A stretch of 64,000 bases of DNA. Origin: Candidula unifasciata (lineage: Eukaryota; Mollusca; Gastropoda; Stylommatophora; Geomitridae). Under the pieces are notes generated by a model that was not told where the DNA came from, did not search any database, and worked only from the letters and a program-made list of their open reading frames with translations. A program made the position numbers and the translations under genes. Positions 1-41,164 of this stretch are shown here, one piece after another; the stretch's first letter is position 1, and each line of letters starts with the position of its first letter. The stretch is from positions 257,001 to 321,000 of the forward strand of contig CAJHNH020008558.1 in NCBI GenBank assembly GCA_905116865.2, read 5' to 3'.

Positions 1-1083
1 AGGACCAGGATTAAAGTTCGTCCTCTCCATGGCACAAAAAGGAACCTCTTTTGCTGTCCTTAGGCATTTTGGGTGCTAGAGCTAAATTTTATAGACTTTT
101 ATGGCTTGGAAACTTTTAAACCATCTGCTAAATCATGAATTAAAAAGAAAGAAAAAAAAAAAAAAAGGAAATATAAATCAAGTTGCAATAGAAACTTTGA
201 CATAACATGCAAATATAAAACTAGAATTTTTATAACTGGAAAAGAATGTTTGCTGACACAGTCAAAAGGGAACCTGATGCAGCCCTGTCAAACAAGCGGT
301 GAAGTTTAACGGAAGAGAAGAAAAGACCACAACAGTGACAAACCAGAGCATGTTGTAAGGCGTAGAAAGAAAAAACAATTTAAAAAAATGTCCTTACCTA
401 AATCTGTTTGATTACAGAAGGTGCATTTCAGAACAAGGAATAGGCCCAAGAACTTGGTGAAAACTGGCAAAATTGACTGAAAGAGGGCAGGGGGAAAGCA
501 AAGCTAGATACCTTGATCGCTTGGCAACATGGATGGGACAACACTGACCTGATCGATGATTCTGCTGATTATGTGAAATAGCGAATCGTGACCGCCGAAG
601 GCACGTGATGATAATGATGTTGATACTATTTTCCGGGGCTTATCAATTTGTTTTTTTTTTAAATTGAAAAGTGAGCAGGGGGCCAAAGAAGTTTGGGAAA
701 CACTGATCTAGTTGAAACAATTTATTCTAAATAATCTAAAAATCAAAGAGAACTTGTTTGTATGCAGCATTAAGGCTCAGAAATAAAAATACTTCAGCTT
801 TTTTAAACATCACAGTATTTGTCTTCTTTGAAAAAGAGGCAGGAATGGACCAATTGGTCATTATAGATCACCTGGTGTGAAAATGCACAGGAACCCACAA
901 GGGCAAAAAAAAAAAAGCATGGAGAATAGAGCTAGAGAGTGAAGTTAAATAAAGATAGGGAGGACATGAGGTGAGCTGCATGTAATAGCAAAAAACAAAA
1001 TGGCTTGGCATGAGGCCTATGCTTTGATGGAGGGGATAAAAGGCAGAAGAAGAAGCAGAGTGGGATAATATGACCAGTACAAT
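1..1083. other. Upstream intron or flank, no gene seen
   Basis: A-rich and CpG-poor. No exon was recognised. At about 690-716 a stretch ending GTTTGGGAAACACTG resembles the terminal inverted repeat of hAT-type elements; no partner end was found. Confidence 0.4.
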
Positions 1084-1314
1084 GTGTCTGCGGCTTAGGC
1101 GTTTCAAACACGCTTCATAATGGCGGGGTGCCAGGTTTTGATCCCAGTTGCGGGCAGTTTGTCTTGTGTTGGCTTCGATAGTGGTAACGAGACCTGACCA
1201 TTCAGAAAGCAGTGGCAAACTACTGAACATAAAGTTTGCCTAGAAAGACCACAACATCCAAAAAATGCTAGGGGTTTGTACTGCAATGTCCTGTTAAAGG
1301 ATACACAACTAACT
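1084..1314 (+). mobile_element. SINE family A, old copy
   Basis: Begins with a tRNA-like head containing a B-box-like GGTTTTGATCCC. Ends with the family signature: CAAACTACTG, TTTGCCTAGAAA, then TGCAATGTCCTG and ACACAACTAAC. Same order as the fuller copies at 41,505 and 61,568, but more diverged. Confidence 0.75.
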
Positions 1315-1564
1315 ATGCAAACCACTACATAGGTCTTGGTCAGATAGGACTGAACTACTCCTGTATAACAGTAGCCAGTACTACCTATATTCTGTTAACG
1401 ACCGAATGTTAGGCGGCGTATAAAAGACGTGATATTCCACAATGTGCCACTGGCTTCGGGTGGAGAAGTCCATCGGGGAGGATACTAGCCTCATCCTAGG
1501 TAGAGGAGATGAAACCTGAAAACTTTGTTATGGCAGAGCAGACCAGCCCCCTGGTCTAGGAGAC

Positions 1565-1815
1565 CAGACACAGGGGATCTGGCCCAGACACAGGGGATCT
1601 GGCCGAGACACAGGGGATCTGGCCCAGTCACAGGGGATCTGGCCAAGACATAGGGGATCTGGCCGAGACACAGGGGATCTGGCCGAGACACATGGAAATT
1701 GGCCGAGACACATGGGATTTGGCCGAAACATGTGGGATTTGGCCAAGACACAGGGGATCTGGCCGAGTCACAGGAGATCTGGCCGAGTCACAGGGGATCT
1801 GGTCGAGACACAGAG
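1565..1815. repeat. Minisatellite, 20-bp unit, about 12 copies
   Basis: Unit of the type ACACAGGGGATCTGGCCGAG, repeated head to tail with point changes; open frames across it on both strands are by-products. Confidence 0.92.
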
Positions 1816-1945
1816 GAGCGGCAAGATCGACATACAGACAGTTACTGGTACCATTGGAATAAGAACTCTGCACTTGCTGCTGAAGATGGGGACAGAGCGC
1901 TTATGGCAATGCCCCCGAATGGTGTGATGTCATTTCTTACCTGGA
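1816..1945 (+). mobile_element. LINE 3' end fragment (RNase-H LINE family)
   Basis: Encodes GTIGIRTLHLLLKMGTERL followed by a Cys-Pro pair, like the C-terminal tail of copies at 44,690, 57,380 and 59,350(-). Confidence 0.6.
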
Positions 1946-2004
1946 AACTGATGATTCAATCTCTGGCTTGTAAATAATACTGACCTGTATTGGTCACATT
2001 TCAG

Positions 2005-30496
<28,492 letters not shown>

Positions 30497-31006
30497 TGGA
30501 AGACTACGTGTTTCATCATTTCTTTGTTTAATGCAGAAAACCTAGGAAGGAAAAGCATGTTAAACAGTTGTTTGCTTATTGAATTTTTAGCTTAAGCTCC
30601 CAGTTTTTTAACCATTGGTATTTTCTTCACATTATGGTTACTGCAAATATGTAGATCTGTTAATTATAATATATCGATGAACAATACCTATCTTATGCAC
30701 AGACTAGATTATCAGTATTCTTAACACTGCACCATTCTTTCTGTTTCAACACACCTTCCAAAAAGTTGCTAGAATGGGGACATAGATTGTAAAAACTCAG
30801 CCATATTATATTTGGTTTCTGTTGTCATTGTTGTTTTCTTGTGTCAGGTTGAATGGCAGTTACTGAATATAGAAATGTCACAAGGGGCACTAACAACTTT
30901 TAAAAACATATACCTGTCTTTTGTCTGACCCTAGTTTATAACAATCATTATATGGTTTTCAAAGTATTACCATCACATGTATGGTCTCACTCATTATATT
31001 ACCATC

Positions 31007-31121
31007 CTTAACATCAGTGTTTCCCAAACTTTTCTTAGTTGCCGCCTCTTTCTTCAATTCTTTGAAAAGTCGCGGCTCCCGGGGCGCCGCGGCGCACAGT
31101 TTGGGAGTCACTGCTTACATG
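31007..31121. mobile_element. hAT-type MITE, about 99 bp
   Basis: CAGTGTTTCCCAAAC at 31,015 and CAGTTTGGGAGTCACTG ending at 31,113 are imperfect inverted ends. Flanks CTTAACAT and CTTACATG look like an 8-bp duplication with one indel. GCGCCGCGGCGC core is typical of this group. Confidence 0.75.
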
Positions 31122-31147
31122 GTTATAGAAATATAACCATTAGTTGT

Positions 31148-31327
31148 ATTTCTATCAGGGCTGATTAAGTTTACTCAGGGGCTACAGTTTTGAAAGTGGA
31201 GATCATCGCCCCAGCGTAGAAGGATCATTAATACAATACAACTCTCAATGATCTGATGGCCACTTTCTAGTCCTCTGCTGGCCAGATTTGGCCCGCAGGC
31301 GACATTTTGAATAGCCCTGATTTATAT
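31148..31327. mobile_element. hAT-type MITE, about 164 bp
   Basis: Starts CAGGGCTGATTAAG (31,156) and ends ATTTTGAATAGCCCTG (31,319). Flanks ATTTCTAT and ATTTATAT, 7 of 8 identical. GGCCCGCAGGC near the right end is typical. Confidence 0.8.
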
Positions 31328-31744
31328 GGTTTCTTTACTTTTTTCTATAATTGTCCATTGTACGATCTCTTCAAACCTTAATATGGTCTCTTTCTGCAAC
31401 CATCTTTTATATGGAATCTTGCTATAAATATCTGTTGTACGGCCTCCAACTTCTTCTTACCATTCACTGGCTGTAAAATTTGGGAATTACAATTCTGGTT
31501 ATATATCTACTTTTGGATTTTGATTTTCATTCCAGAACTTGAATTTTCTTTTGTACATCTGTTTGACAAATTCTTGCTTTTTTTTTTTTAAAATGCAGAT
31601 TATTGATTCCTCAGCTGTCAGGCAGAGGCTCACCGACTTTGAAGTCAAAACCACTAATTAATCAACTTTTATGACATCTTGCATAATGGGGCAGTGGGTT
31701 TATTCTGCTTTTCTTTATAAATGCACCCCACTGCCCATGGGTGG

Positions 31745-32310
31745 AGGTCTCTGTCTTTAACCTTTCTTTATATGGTCACTGCCTAAAACCATAATTTGTA
31801 TGGTCTCTGTAACCACAATTTCTGTGGTTTCTGTAACAGTCATTTGTATTGTCTCTGTAACTATAATTTCAAGGGTTTCTGTAACAGTCATTTGTATGGT
31901 GGCAGTCTGTGTGTAAATCCTTTAAATTGACTCTTCCTATAACTGTCCTTCATATGATCTCTTCTTATAATCATCCTTAGTGTGATCTCTTTCTGTAACC
32001 ATCTTTTGTATCTTCTCTTCCTATAACCATCTTTTGTATCTTCTCTTGCTACAACCATTCTTTGTATCATCTCTTGCTATAACCATCGTTTGTGTTTTCT
32101 ATAACCATCCTTTGTTTAGTCTCTTCCTATAACCATTCTATTTTTACAACTGTTCTGTATGTGGTCTTTTTATTTAACCATCCTTTATATAGTCTCTTTC
32201 TGTAAACATCCTCTATATGACCTCATCTATAACTAACCTTGAATGGTCTTTTGTTGTAAGCATCCTATATAAGACGTATTTCTATAACCATCCATTATAT
32301 GCTTTCAGTT
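31745..32310. repeat. Degenerate satellite, unit about 28 bp
   Basis: Theme: CTTCCTATAACCATCCTTTGTATG, GTCTCT repeated with many changes. Confidence 0.8.
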
Positions 32311-33274
32311 AAAAAACATCCAACGGTGTTCCAAATCTGACTCTTTTGCCACGGTCTCTTCTTCTACTGGTTGTGCTAGACTGACCAGTTTTGTAATTCT
32401 TTTCTTTCTGGGATATGTTTGTTTCTACCAGAGCTTTTTTCTTTTAATCTGGTTCATTTCAATTGTTGAAATTACATTGTCATTTTTTTATATTCTATAC
32501 AATTTTAAATCTTTCACCGTTGTTTTAACATGTTGATAGGTTGTTGAATTTAGTTTGAATTTGTTCATATATTCCTTTTATGTTTTAGTTTTAAATTGTT
32601 CTTATGGTTCAGTTTCATCCGTCTGTGTTTAATGAGTTGTTTCTTATGTGACATTTGCTTAACAATTGTAAAAATTATTGTTTGTCAAAAACTTTAGAGG
32701 GAAAGATAGAAGGATATTCATGTGTTAGTTAGTCTTTACTCTTAGACCTAGGGCAGCACATAGGGCAGAGGTCATAGCTCTCCATATCTGGTGGTTCGTT
32801 GCCACCTACTTTAGGTCTTGGATGTTGGTTAGGCCCATGGCTGAGCCTTCTCTGATAATGATTCTATGTAGTCTCTCTTGGTTTTCCTCGCTTTTTTCTT
32901 TTTCATGTGTGGTGGCCCTTATTAATTAATGCAAGCTGTTGGTAATGAATTCTCCTAATGTGATGCTGTATCACAACAGATAAGCAAACGTCAGTTAGTT
33001 GGATTCTTTATAATAAGTTTAGATTGACTAACCTACCAACTGTTTGTCCCTTCTGGGCTGCTGCCGGAAGGTTTTGACACTCCTGTGCATTAAGAGCTGC
33101 ATCATGTATGTCAATCCAGCAGTGGATTGGGACAGCAGAGACTAGACTGGGAAATGCAGCTATGGCAGCAGCAGCAACGAGTTTAGAGTGGGTTAATGCA
33201 ACTTTATGATGGGGCAGCCATGATTAGATTAGTGTGTGCTACTGTAATTTCTTGCTGGGACAGCAAGGTCTAGT

Positions 33275-33337
33275 TTTATCATCATCATCCTGTAACACTG
33301 TGTGTCACTGGGTCACCAGTTGCTGTTGACTGCCTGA

Positions 33338-33370
<33 letters not shown>

Positions 33371-33525
33371 TTCTCTTTCCAGTTGGTAACACCAAGTGTT
33401 TGCAGGTCTGTCTGGATATTATCTCTCCATCGTCTTCTTGGTCTCCCTTGTGGTCTACGACCATTCATCTCCCTGATATATACAGTTTTTACGTCTCTGT
33501 CATCAGACATTCTTTCAATTCCATT
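33275..33525 (-). mobile_element. LINE 3' fragment with poly-C run
   Basis: The minus strand encodes RRPQGRPRRRWRDN and TDLQTLGVTNWKEK, the same block as 6,700-6,880(-). A C run of about 29 bases at 33,341-33,370 lies where copy 6,668 has a spacer. Confidence 0.8.
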
Positions 33526-33599
33526 TTAATCCATCCGAAATCGAGGCTTACATATCTGTTTCATGATGAGATAAAGTTTTACGATGGTGGGGGGAAGGG

Positions 33600-33830
33600 G
33601 AGGTCGGCCCCACGCTTCAACCCCCAACCTGGAGGACCTGGGTGTCTCTCTTTGTCTGTTCTCTACACTTTGACCTTTCCGGCTTGGGAGACCCTTCTGG
33701 TAGCTACGCTAATGCCGGCATAGCTCTCATGGTCATTAAGAAACACAGGGTGATTAAGAAACACAAGCTCCCCCACCACAGCAAGGTAGAGACACATTTC
33801 AGGGGAGGGGGTTGGACCCTAGGTCACTTT
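33600..33830 (+). mobile_element. Unclassified dispersed-repeat-like segment
   Basis: CpG and GC content higher than in the flanks. Encodes GDPSGSYANAGIALMVIKKH in one frame, which has the look of a reading of a mollusc repeat; family not identified. Confidence 0.4.
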
Positions 33831-33954
33831 AAATGGATCCTAAATGTTTAAAATAAGTGACTTTTAATCTGCGCCCTTTAATGTACCGGCCTCTGATGTA
33901 CATTGATGTATGTATGCCAGCTGGATGTTAGTCATTGCTTGTCCGCATTTATTT

Positions 33955-34261
33955 TTATGTAAAAATTTCATCAAGCAGGTTTACAAGTTAGACTATCTCT
34001 TGTTCTTCTCCAGCCAACCCAGTGATGTTATCTGCAAACCTTGAGTTCGTTATAATTCATGCTCCTATACTAACTATTTCATGATTTTTTACTAGGGCCT
34101 CAGTCATAATTCTAAGAAGATGTTAGATAGTGTTAGCAAGAAGAGGCAGTCCTGTCAGACTCCTAGTGTTGCTCGGAACCAGTTCCTTATTTGTCGGTTC
34201 ACTGTGACGGCTCTACTGGCTTTCGCATAAAGCCTTTCTCTACTACATATGAGGTTTTTGC
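33955..34261 (-). mobile_element. LINE reverse-transcriptase palm remnant
   Basis: The minus strand reads QDCLFLLTLSNIFL, then ITNSRFADNITGLAGEEQE. This is the region around the catalytic FADD box, with Asn in place of the second Asp. Confidence 0.8.
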
Positions 34262-36577
34262 CCATATTGTCTTTTTTTGTAGTATCCTAGAGTGAAGCAT
34301 GGCATACTGTATCACAGATCTAATTTAGAATAGGCTAGTTGCTAGGCCCAGTGAGGTAGCCATATAATTACCTTATTCCTCCCTCAGATAAAACAGTGTT
34401 AGTTTAGCCACACATGAGCACTTCAATAAATATGATGTACTGTGACATAGAAAGCACCAGTTGTAAATGTCTCTAACTAATCTTACCGAATACAAATATT
34501 ACTTTATATAGATGTGCAATTTCTGTTATTTTTAGTTCATTGAAGTAAGTTTTATTAATGATCGAAGAAAGTCCTTTTAATGTTTCACTGCCAGCAAGTA
34601 TATTTCTTATTCATTAAGGCCTATAGCTGGTGTTTTAAATGCTTTTGTTTGTTTTTGTTTTGTTGCTATTGAAGATTTCATTTATAATGTAAGGTCTCAG
34701 TTGCATTACACATATACATACTGGTATATTTGTTGTGGATAGTATATTTGCAGCACAGCCATGAATTATGATTGCTTTTTTTATTTTTGTTAATTTTTTT
34801 AATTTTTACCCTTGTGACCATACATGTTCTTAATAATTTAAAATTGTTTGATGATATGGTTTTTCTTTTATGTTCTTTATTCATTGTAAATTCAAAATAT
34901 CACCATCTGGGGAGGATTATGACTTTTCTTGGGTAAAAATGACAAGATGATTTTAGTACTTCTCTATTGGCATTACACGTGTCAGAGATATGTGCTTGTT
35001 ATTCTGTTTAATCTAAGGGTTTAAAGCTGGAGATGCTGTTAAGTTTAGAGACCTTATACCACAGAGTTACAGAGAAACAATAACTTCCCTGAAGTAGTCC
35101 TTCAGGGGGAAGAGGAGATGGCAGAGCAGAGACTTGAGACCAGAGAGTGACAGCTTAAATAAGCCCAGCAGGAAGGAACAAATTATTTTAGGCTTTGGAC
35201 AGGACACTGCTGTCTTAGAACACACCTACACAGAGTTGGCATAAAAGAATCTGCCACCGGTAATTGTGGAGCTACAGGATGTATGTGCTACAGAATTACC
35301 CCGTCCACTTCTGCTGGAGGTCAGGGATCTGGTCTAAGGGCACTGTGTTACATAACAAACTGTTGGGGACTAGTGATGACCTGAGATGCACTGTCAGGTG
35401 TGTGACCCACAGGGGACTAAATGTTTGGCATGACTGATGTTAAATGCAGAAGAAGAAAAAAAAGAGACCCAAGAGTTTGATTCTTTGGCAGTGAATATAT
35501 TAAGAATGAGTATTTCAAGAGGTTTATTGTAATCATGCTGAAGTTGTTCATTTTAGAGCTGAGTAGAGTGATTTTGCTGATGACAGTGAAGCTGTTCTGT
35601 TTGAGAGCCTGTAGAGTATGATCCTGATGTCAGTAAAGTCGTTTTGCGTATAGATCTTTAGAGGTTGATCATGCTGGTATGAAGCTGTTTAGTTTAGAGC
35701 CCTTTAATTCTTTTGCTCCATTAAAAAAAATCTTTAAAAAAGAAAATCCCTTTTTCAAAAATTTTTTTAAAACAAAAACCCGTTCTTATAATTCTCTAAA
35801 ACTCTGTCATATGGAACAAGAGGAAAAAACAAAGTTTTGAATCTTGTTAAGTTTTTATCCAGGGGGTTGAAACCTTTGATTACATTGCACACAGGCAAGC
35901 ATGATGATCACTGCGACATTGCAACCATCAAAGAGACCTCCTAGTCAGGCATTCATCATTACTGACTCTTTGTCAGTGTTCAGTCTGGATATTACTGGCA
36001 TAAATGGCTGACATACCTGCTTCAGCTGAAGTGACTCTACTGTCCAGGCAACGTCAGTGTATGTGGCAGTGAAGAGGTCAACTGAGGTTGAGTAGTAGAG
36101 ACATGAAACTGACTATAAATGATCACCTGTTGCACAAGAAAATGCTAATCAAATTGGTAACAACTTGCAGTTCTAATAATGTATTGTAGGATTTTGTCTT
36201 CATTTTGCTCAGTTACTAGTTTTAATCTGTTGATAGGTTTATCCACAATTGTGGAGTTATACTTGAGTGCCATATTATTGTACATTATCAGCCTGTATGA
36301 TAGATTATTTCTGTATTCTTATTTTGTTTATGTGCTTTTCTAATGAAGCTAGGTTTGGGGAAAAGTGTGAGACCATTCCATCTGTGGTCATTCTTCTACT
36401 TTGCCGTGAGAACAGCATTATGCCCATGATCCGTTACACCTCCTTAGGGTTTAAAAAAAATGTCTGTCTTTATATGGCAGTGGATATGTTTTTGTTTGCT
36501 GTCTTTGAACCTCTGATGGAAAGTCCTGGTTGTTTATCCATATCTGTACTTTGGTCTTGTCCAAGGCTTGAGTGTTG
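34262..36577. other. Gene-free stretch
   Basis: A/T-rich, CpG-poor. A possible old SINE at about 35,180-35,470 ends in AGAAGAAG plus A run. AATAAA at 34,426. No coding exon was seen. Confidence 0.4.
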
Positions 36578-36651
36578 TGTGCACACCATCTTTGCTAGGT
36601 CATCACCTATCGGGTGTGCACACCATCTTTGCTAGGTCATCACCTATCGGT
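36578..36651. repeat. 37-bp tandem duplication
   Basis: TGTGCACACCATCTTTGCTA, GGTCATCACCTATCGG present twice in a row, identical. Confidence 0.92.
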
Positions 36652-37138
36652 GCACTTTCACTTTGAAGGAAAGTCTGGTAAAGTTGTTATGAAATTCTGC
36701 AGTTCCTCTTTTGTAAATTAATTGAAGCCAGTGATAGTGATAGGCTGACTTTGGATAGACCACACACTGAGAAAACCTGAGAAACAATCTAACTAGAATA
36801 TTCTTACACTTGAAATCACAGGGGCATAGAAATAAAAGCAGACTAGAAATCACATGGAGAAGGGAACGGTAGAGTGAAGTTGAAAAGATGAGGACATTGG
36901 ATAAACGGCATGCAAAAGAAAAAGGTTGGGTGACCTCACGTGAATTACTTGAGGACTTATGTTTTGTTGGCAATAAAGGTCAGATGTAGAAGAATAAGAA
37001 GTGATAGGGATAGTTTCTTGTGTTGTTTACTAGCTTTTACTCTTATCTTCTACTGTTGATTGATTGTTGTACTGTATGAACTGAAAATATGGCCAGACAT
37101 AATAATAACATAATAATGTGGATTGCTTGGGTGTTGAA

Positions 37139-37230
37139 AACACACACACACACATATGCACACACACACACACATACATGTGTGTGCGTGCACACACACA
37201 CACATACACACACACACATATACACACACA
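37139..37230. repeat. (CA)n microsatellite with inverted segment
   Basis: CA repeats interrupted by CATACATGTGTGTGCGTG. Confidence 0.9.
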
Positions 37231-37994
37231 CTAAACATATTGTCATCATCATATGAAAATTAACAGGGTGAAAAAAGTCAGACTAGTCAGTTAAGTAACT
37301 TCAGATTTTTCCCATCAGAATTTAAAAAATATGTCCTTTGTGCCCGTTGTAAGAACTCAGAACTTCAGCGTCTGGGACAGAAAACACATATACACACATA
37401 TTGTACATAGTCATATGTTGTGCGATGTTGTATTTCTGTATTAAGTATTTCATCATCTAATATTGTTGTGTGGTAAGGTTTCATTGTTGGCTATTTTTAT
37501 ACTTTATTAATAATTTGTTGCCATTGAGTTAATTCATTGAAAATGTTATTACAGGATCTGTATATTATTTGCCATAGTTTTTTCCTTCAAAAGTTCACTA
37601 TTTCAATAACTGCTGGTTTTTTTTCCCCACTGTTGTTGCATTTTTCAAAAGTAGCATGTGATTGACACAGCTTAATTTTTTGAAATGTTAACACTTTAAA
37701 ACTAGCGGAATGATATAATGCATGAAGGCAAATTGTCCTGCACTTGGCAGACACACAGAAAATGTACTCAATCGAGTTAAATTCTCAAATATTTGATGCC
37801 CCCATGTGGTTTCCTGCCAGTCGTTTTAGGCTGTGTTGAAAAGTGGAAGCCTTAGGTTAGTAATAAAAAAAAATCCTCTTGATGCAGATTCTTTTCTCCT
37901 CTTCTTCATCTTCTTTCTTATTCATCTTCTGCACTCACCAGCCGTGAAATTCAGTGAAATGTTCTAATCAGTAGCGCAGATCTGTTCATTGGTC

Positions 37995-38362
37995 TTGAGT
38001 GCAGATCTGGTCAGTGGTCTTGAGTGCAGATCTGGTCATTGGTCTTTAGTGCAGATCTGGTCATTGGTCTTGAGTGCAGATCTGGTCATTGGTCTTGAGT
38101 GCAGATCTGGTCATTGGTCTTGAGTGCAGATGTGGTCATTGGTCTTGAGTGCAGATGTGGTCATTGGTCTTGAGTGCAGATCTGGTCATTGGTCTTGAGT
38201 GCAGATCTGGTCATTGGTCTTTAGTGCAGATCTGGTCATTGGTCTTGAGTGCAGATGTGGTCATTGGTCTTGAGTGCAGATCTGGTCATTGGTCTTGAGT
38301 GCAGATCTGGTCATTGGTCTTGAGTGCAGATCTGGTCATTGGTCTTGAGTGCAGATCTGGAT
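37995..38362. repeat. Minisatellite, 25-bp unit, about 15 copies
   Basis: Unit TGCAGATCTGGTCATTGGTC plus TTGAG. Variants are ATCTGG or ATGTGG, and TTGAG or TTTAG. Confidence 0.96.
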
Positions 38363-39053
38363 ATTGGTCTTGTTTCAGGATGTGAATGTGAATTACACAT
38401 CCAGTTTACAAATCTGGTTTTTGTGTGTGTTGATTCCTTCTTTAAAGGAAATGGGGAATCCTGGATGCTGATTCAAACTTAAGATCTTTGAGTCGAGTGT
38501 CGCTATTGAGGATACTTAAACATTTAGTGAACTTATAATAGTATACCATATTTTTTAGTATCTGACCAAATTTAGAAATACAAGAACACATTATGCCACC
38601 TCTGGAGCTCACATGCAAGAGCCAGTTACACATTAAGCATTTCACAGGACTTAATGAGTTAATAATGCTTCTTTATAAAGGCTTGACTCTTTATGGCTTT
38701 CTGTTTGTTTTGGTTTTTTTATGTTGGAAATTGTATACTTGCATTTGCTGTCTGATGAGGATCCAAAGACTGATAATCTCTATTTGTTGTGTTTTTGTTT
38801 GAGTGTTGCTTCCCTTGTTCTGCTTAGTTGTGTTTTTAAGCCCACAGATCTTTTCAAGTTTGAGCTTTGAGGAGCTCTTATAAGGCAGGCATTTTGTTGT
38901 TTGAGCATAGGTAATTTATTGACTATGTTTCATTGTCTTGCTTTTACCGCCATCATATTTCGTTCGAAAACAGTTTTTGTAGTTAAGTAACATGCCATGG
39001 TGAGTGTTTTTAATTGCGCCCAACTGTAAATGTTGACATTGTTTCACCTAAGG

Positions 39054-39059
39054 CAATAA
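39054..39059 (+). promoter_or_regulatory. Candidate poly(A) signal AATAAA
   Basis: AAGGCAATAAAAGTATTC followed by a T-rich stretch. It lies close to the point where CpG frequency rises, so it could end a very long 3' region. Alternatives occur at 34,426 and 36,973. Confidence 0.3.
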
Positions 39060-39304
39060 AAGTATTCAGTTTTATCACAAGTATTTGTCACTTTCTTGAT
39101 CCTGAAGTCATTGAGGATAGTAGATGTCTTTGTAATTTATTTTAACAGTTGATTGTGGTGTCTGAAATTTGCTCATGTTGGATTCGTATCAGAAAAGTGG
39201 CTCTTTGAGTCACTGAAGTTCAGCATTTAAAGTTACTGTCCTGGAAAGGAAAAATAGTTGCTGAAAATTTTTATTATTTTTTTTATGTGTGTCATCTTTG
39301 ATTT

Positions 39305-39480
39305 TTCATTGAACTTATTCAACTTGAGCAAGAGAAAACTGGAGTATGTTGTGACAAACATATGGGCGTGCAATTAAGAACGGGCCTCTCACATTAAACC
39401 TTTTAGAGAAGAGTGTTGACGTTGTCATACAGAGAGTAAGAAAACTAAGGCTGGCGTATTGCAAAGATCAGAAGTTAACA
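39305..39480 (+). mobile_element. LINE 3' fragment
   Basis: AACTGGAGTATGTTGTGACA is shared with 5,905 and 19,590. Confidence 0.5.
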
Positions 39481-39754
39481 ATATCACCTCATCATAACCA
39501 GAAAGAAGAAGCGCAAGTTATGGGACACATCAGTAAAAGAGGTGGGACATGGAAATAGCATAATGTGGGAAAGTACTAGGCAAAAGAGGCTGAAGAAAAT
39601 TAAGAAGAAAGTGGAAAGCTGTAAAAAATCTGGCCAGTAAATAATATTGTAGGCAACAAGTAATGTCAATAATACTTGATTAAAAAAATATATCAGATGG
39701 AAGAAAATCAGATAGGCTTCTTCACCTGATATCTGCCCCAGAATAGGCATCTAT

Positions 39755-39885
39755 AGAAGAAGAAAGAAGAAGAAGAAGAAGAAGAAGAAGAAGCATTTAA
39801 AGCCCAAATCCGTAGCAATGCTCTAATAAAAGAATAAAAAGAAGAAGAAGAAGAATAAAAAGAAGAAGAAGGAGAAGAAGCGGAG
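39755..39885. repeat. (GAA)n microsatellite, interrupted
   Basis: Two GAA runs separated by about 40 bases; probably the tails of two retroelements. Confidence 0.9.
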
Positions 39886-39959
39886 GAAATTGTAATTCCT
39901 GAATAACTTTTTAATAAAAGCCACCGAAAAGGCAAACCCAGAGAACAAATGATTGATGA

Positions 39960-40070
39960 AGTTTGGTGTGTCGGCCAAAATGCACTAACATAGCAGTAGT
40001 GCTGAAAACGAACACAGCGTAGTTACGTCCTCAAATGAACTAAAAAGCATATTAAAAAAAAAAAAAAATT
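39960..40070 (+). mobile_element. SINE-like family C with A tail
   Basis: TGTGTCGGCCAAAATGCA, AGTGCTGAAAACGAACACAG, TCCTCAAATGAACTAAAA, then an A run. Confidence 0.55.
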
Positions 40071-40103
40071 CAAACCCCCAAGCCGCAGCAAGGATCTAAT
40101 GTG

Positions 40104-40360
40104 CTTTATTAATATCCTACCCTACAACAGGGAAAATCCACAGGTTACAGGACAGTCTATTATTTCAGGGGGTGGTAGATAGGCTTCATGCAGTCGTGGG
40201 ACATAGGCTGCACTCTCTCGTGAGACGTAGGTGGGTTGGGGTTAGGGCCAGTTCTAGATGTTTTGGGGTAAAAGCATCAGAATACCGGGAAACCCAGTCT
40301 CACCACTCTCTAAAATGTTAGATGTCCTGTCACGTCATCTGGGGTAGGATATTAATAAAG
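40104..40360. mobile_element. MITE with 19-bp perfect inverted repeats
   Basis: CTTTATTAATATCCTACCC at 40,104-40,122 and its exact reverse complement at 40,342-40,360. No open frame. Superfamily not clear; no sure target duplication. Confidence 0.8.
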
Positions 40361-40439
40361 AACCGGCTCCAGTACATGCCTTGGGATACGCGGGGCGGAC
40401 AGTTTGAGTCTCGACACGGCTACCTACTTTCCAAGAAAA

Positions 40440-41150
40440 ACTATTGACTTCACCTAATTTTGAAAATAGAGTCATCCAGTACTTACCCCATGACCTCATT
40501 TCTCCTGCCGCGCCCTGAAAGATATCTTTGCGAAATTTTGCATATCTCTGGAAGTTTGCCCCCCAAAGCGCGGTGTTATTTTCTGCATGAATATTATGTA
40601 TATCATGTGCGGCAGGGCTGCAATTTTGGCTTCTTAGCCAGACAATAAATGTGCAGATGATCTATTAATAAAAGACAGACTATAAGAGTCACAAAAACAA
40701 CACAATTAAATCGACTTCGTTGCACCTGGATTTTACTTCATACGGTCTTGTCCGTCCCCATAGATAAGTTAGTCGCCTGACGAGAACTTCGCATAGAGCC
40801 CTAACTCTCAAGCTGCAACAACGATTATCGGAGATCTGTGTGAAAACTGGACTCGTCAGTTGAACGACACGTCCTTTAAAATGTACTTACGAACTCCTGT
40901 GCATTGACCCGAGCTCCGGAAAGGGCTTATAGAAGAAATGTTGGTGAAGAGATGGTGTCTCGGCCAAGTACCAAAGTATTCATTGCGGGGACTAAATTCT
41001 CCGCCTCATCTCTAAGCACGGTAACCACAGGGTGCTCAGTGTCGATACGATACTTTCATAAATCGTCAGGGGGCATTTTTCGGACAAGGTCGGGATTGAA
41101 AAGAGTAAAGAATTAATTCAAGATGGGGGAAAAAATATAGTATAGAGCTT
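40440..41150. other. CpG-retaining unique-looking segment
   Basis: About 22 CpG in 40,741-41,160. No exon recognised on either strand. Could be intergenic or a promoter-proximal region of an unseen gene. Confidence 0.3.
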
Positions 41151-41164
41151 TCAAATTTAAGCGA

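Larger units (their letters stand above)
30497..34261 (+). other. 3' flank or long 3' untranslated region, with repeats
   Basis: No coding exon was recognised. No AATAAA was found close to the stop codon. CpG is almost absent. Individual repeats are listed separately. Confidence 0.5.

Noticed and set aside
33341..33370. Poly-C run as a telomere-like or regulatory site
   Set aside because: A homopolymer inside a LINE remnant, possibly inflated by assembly.
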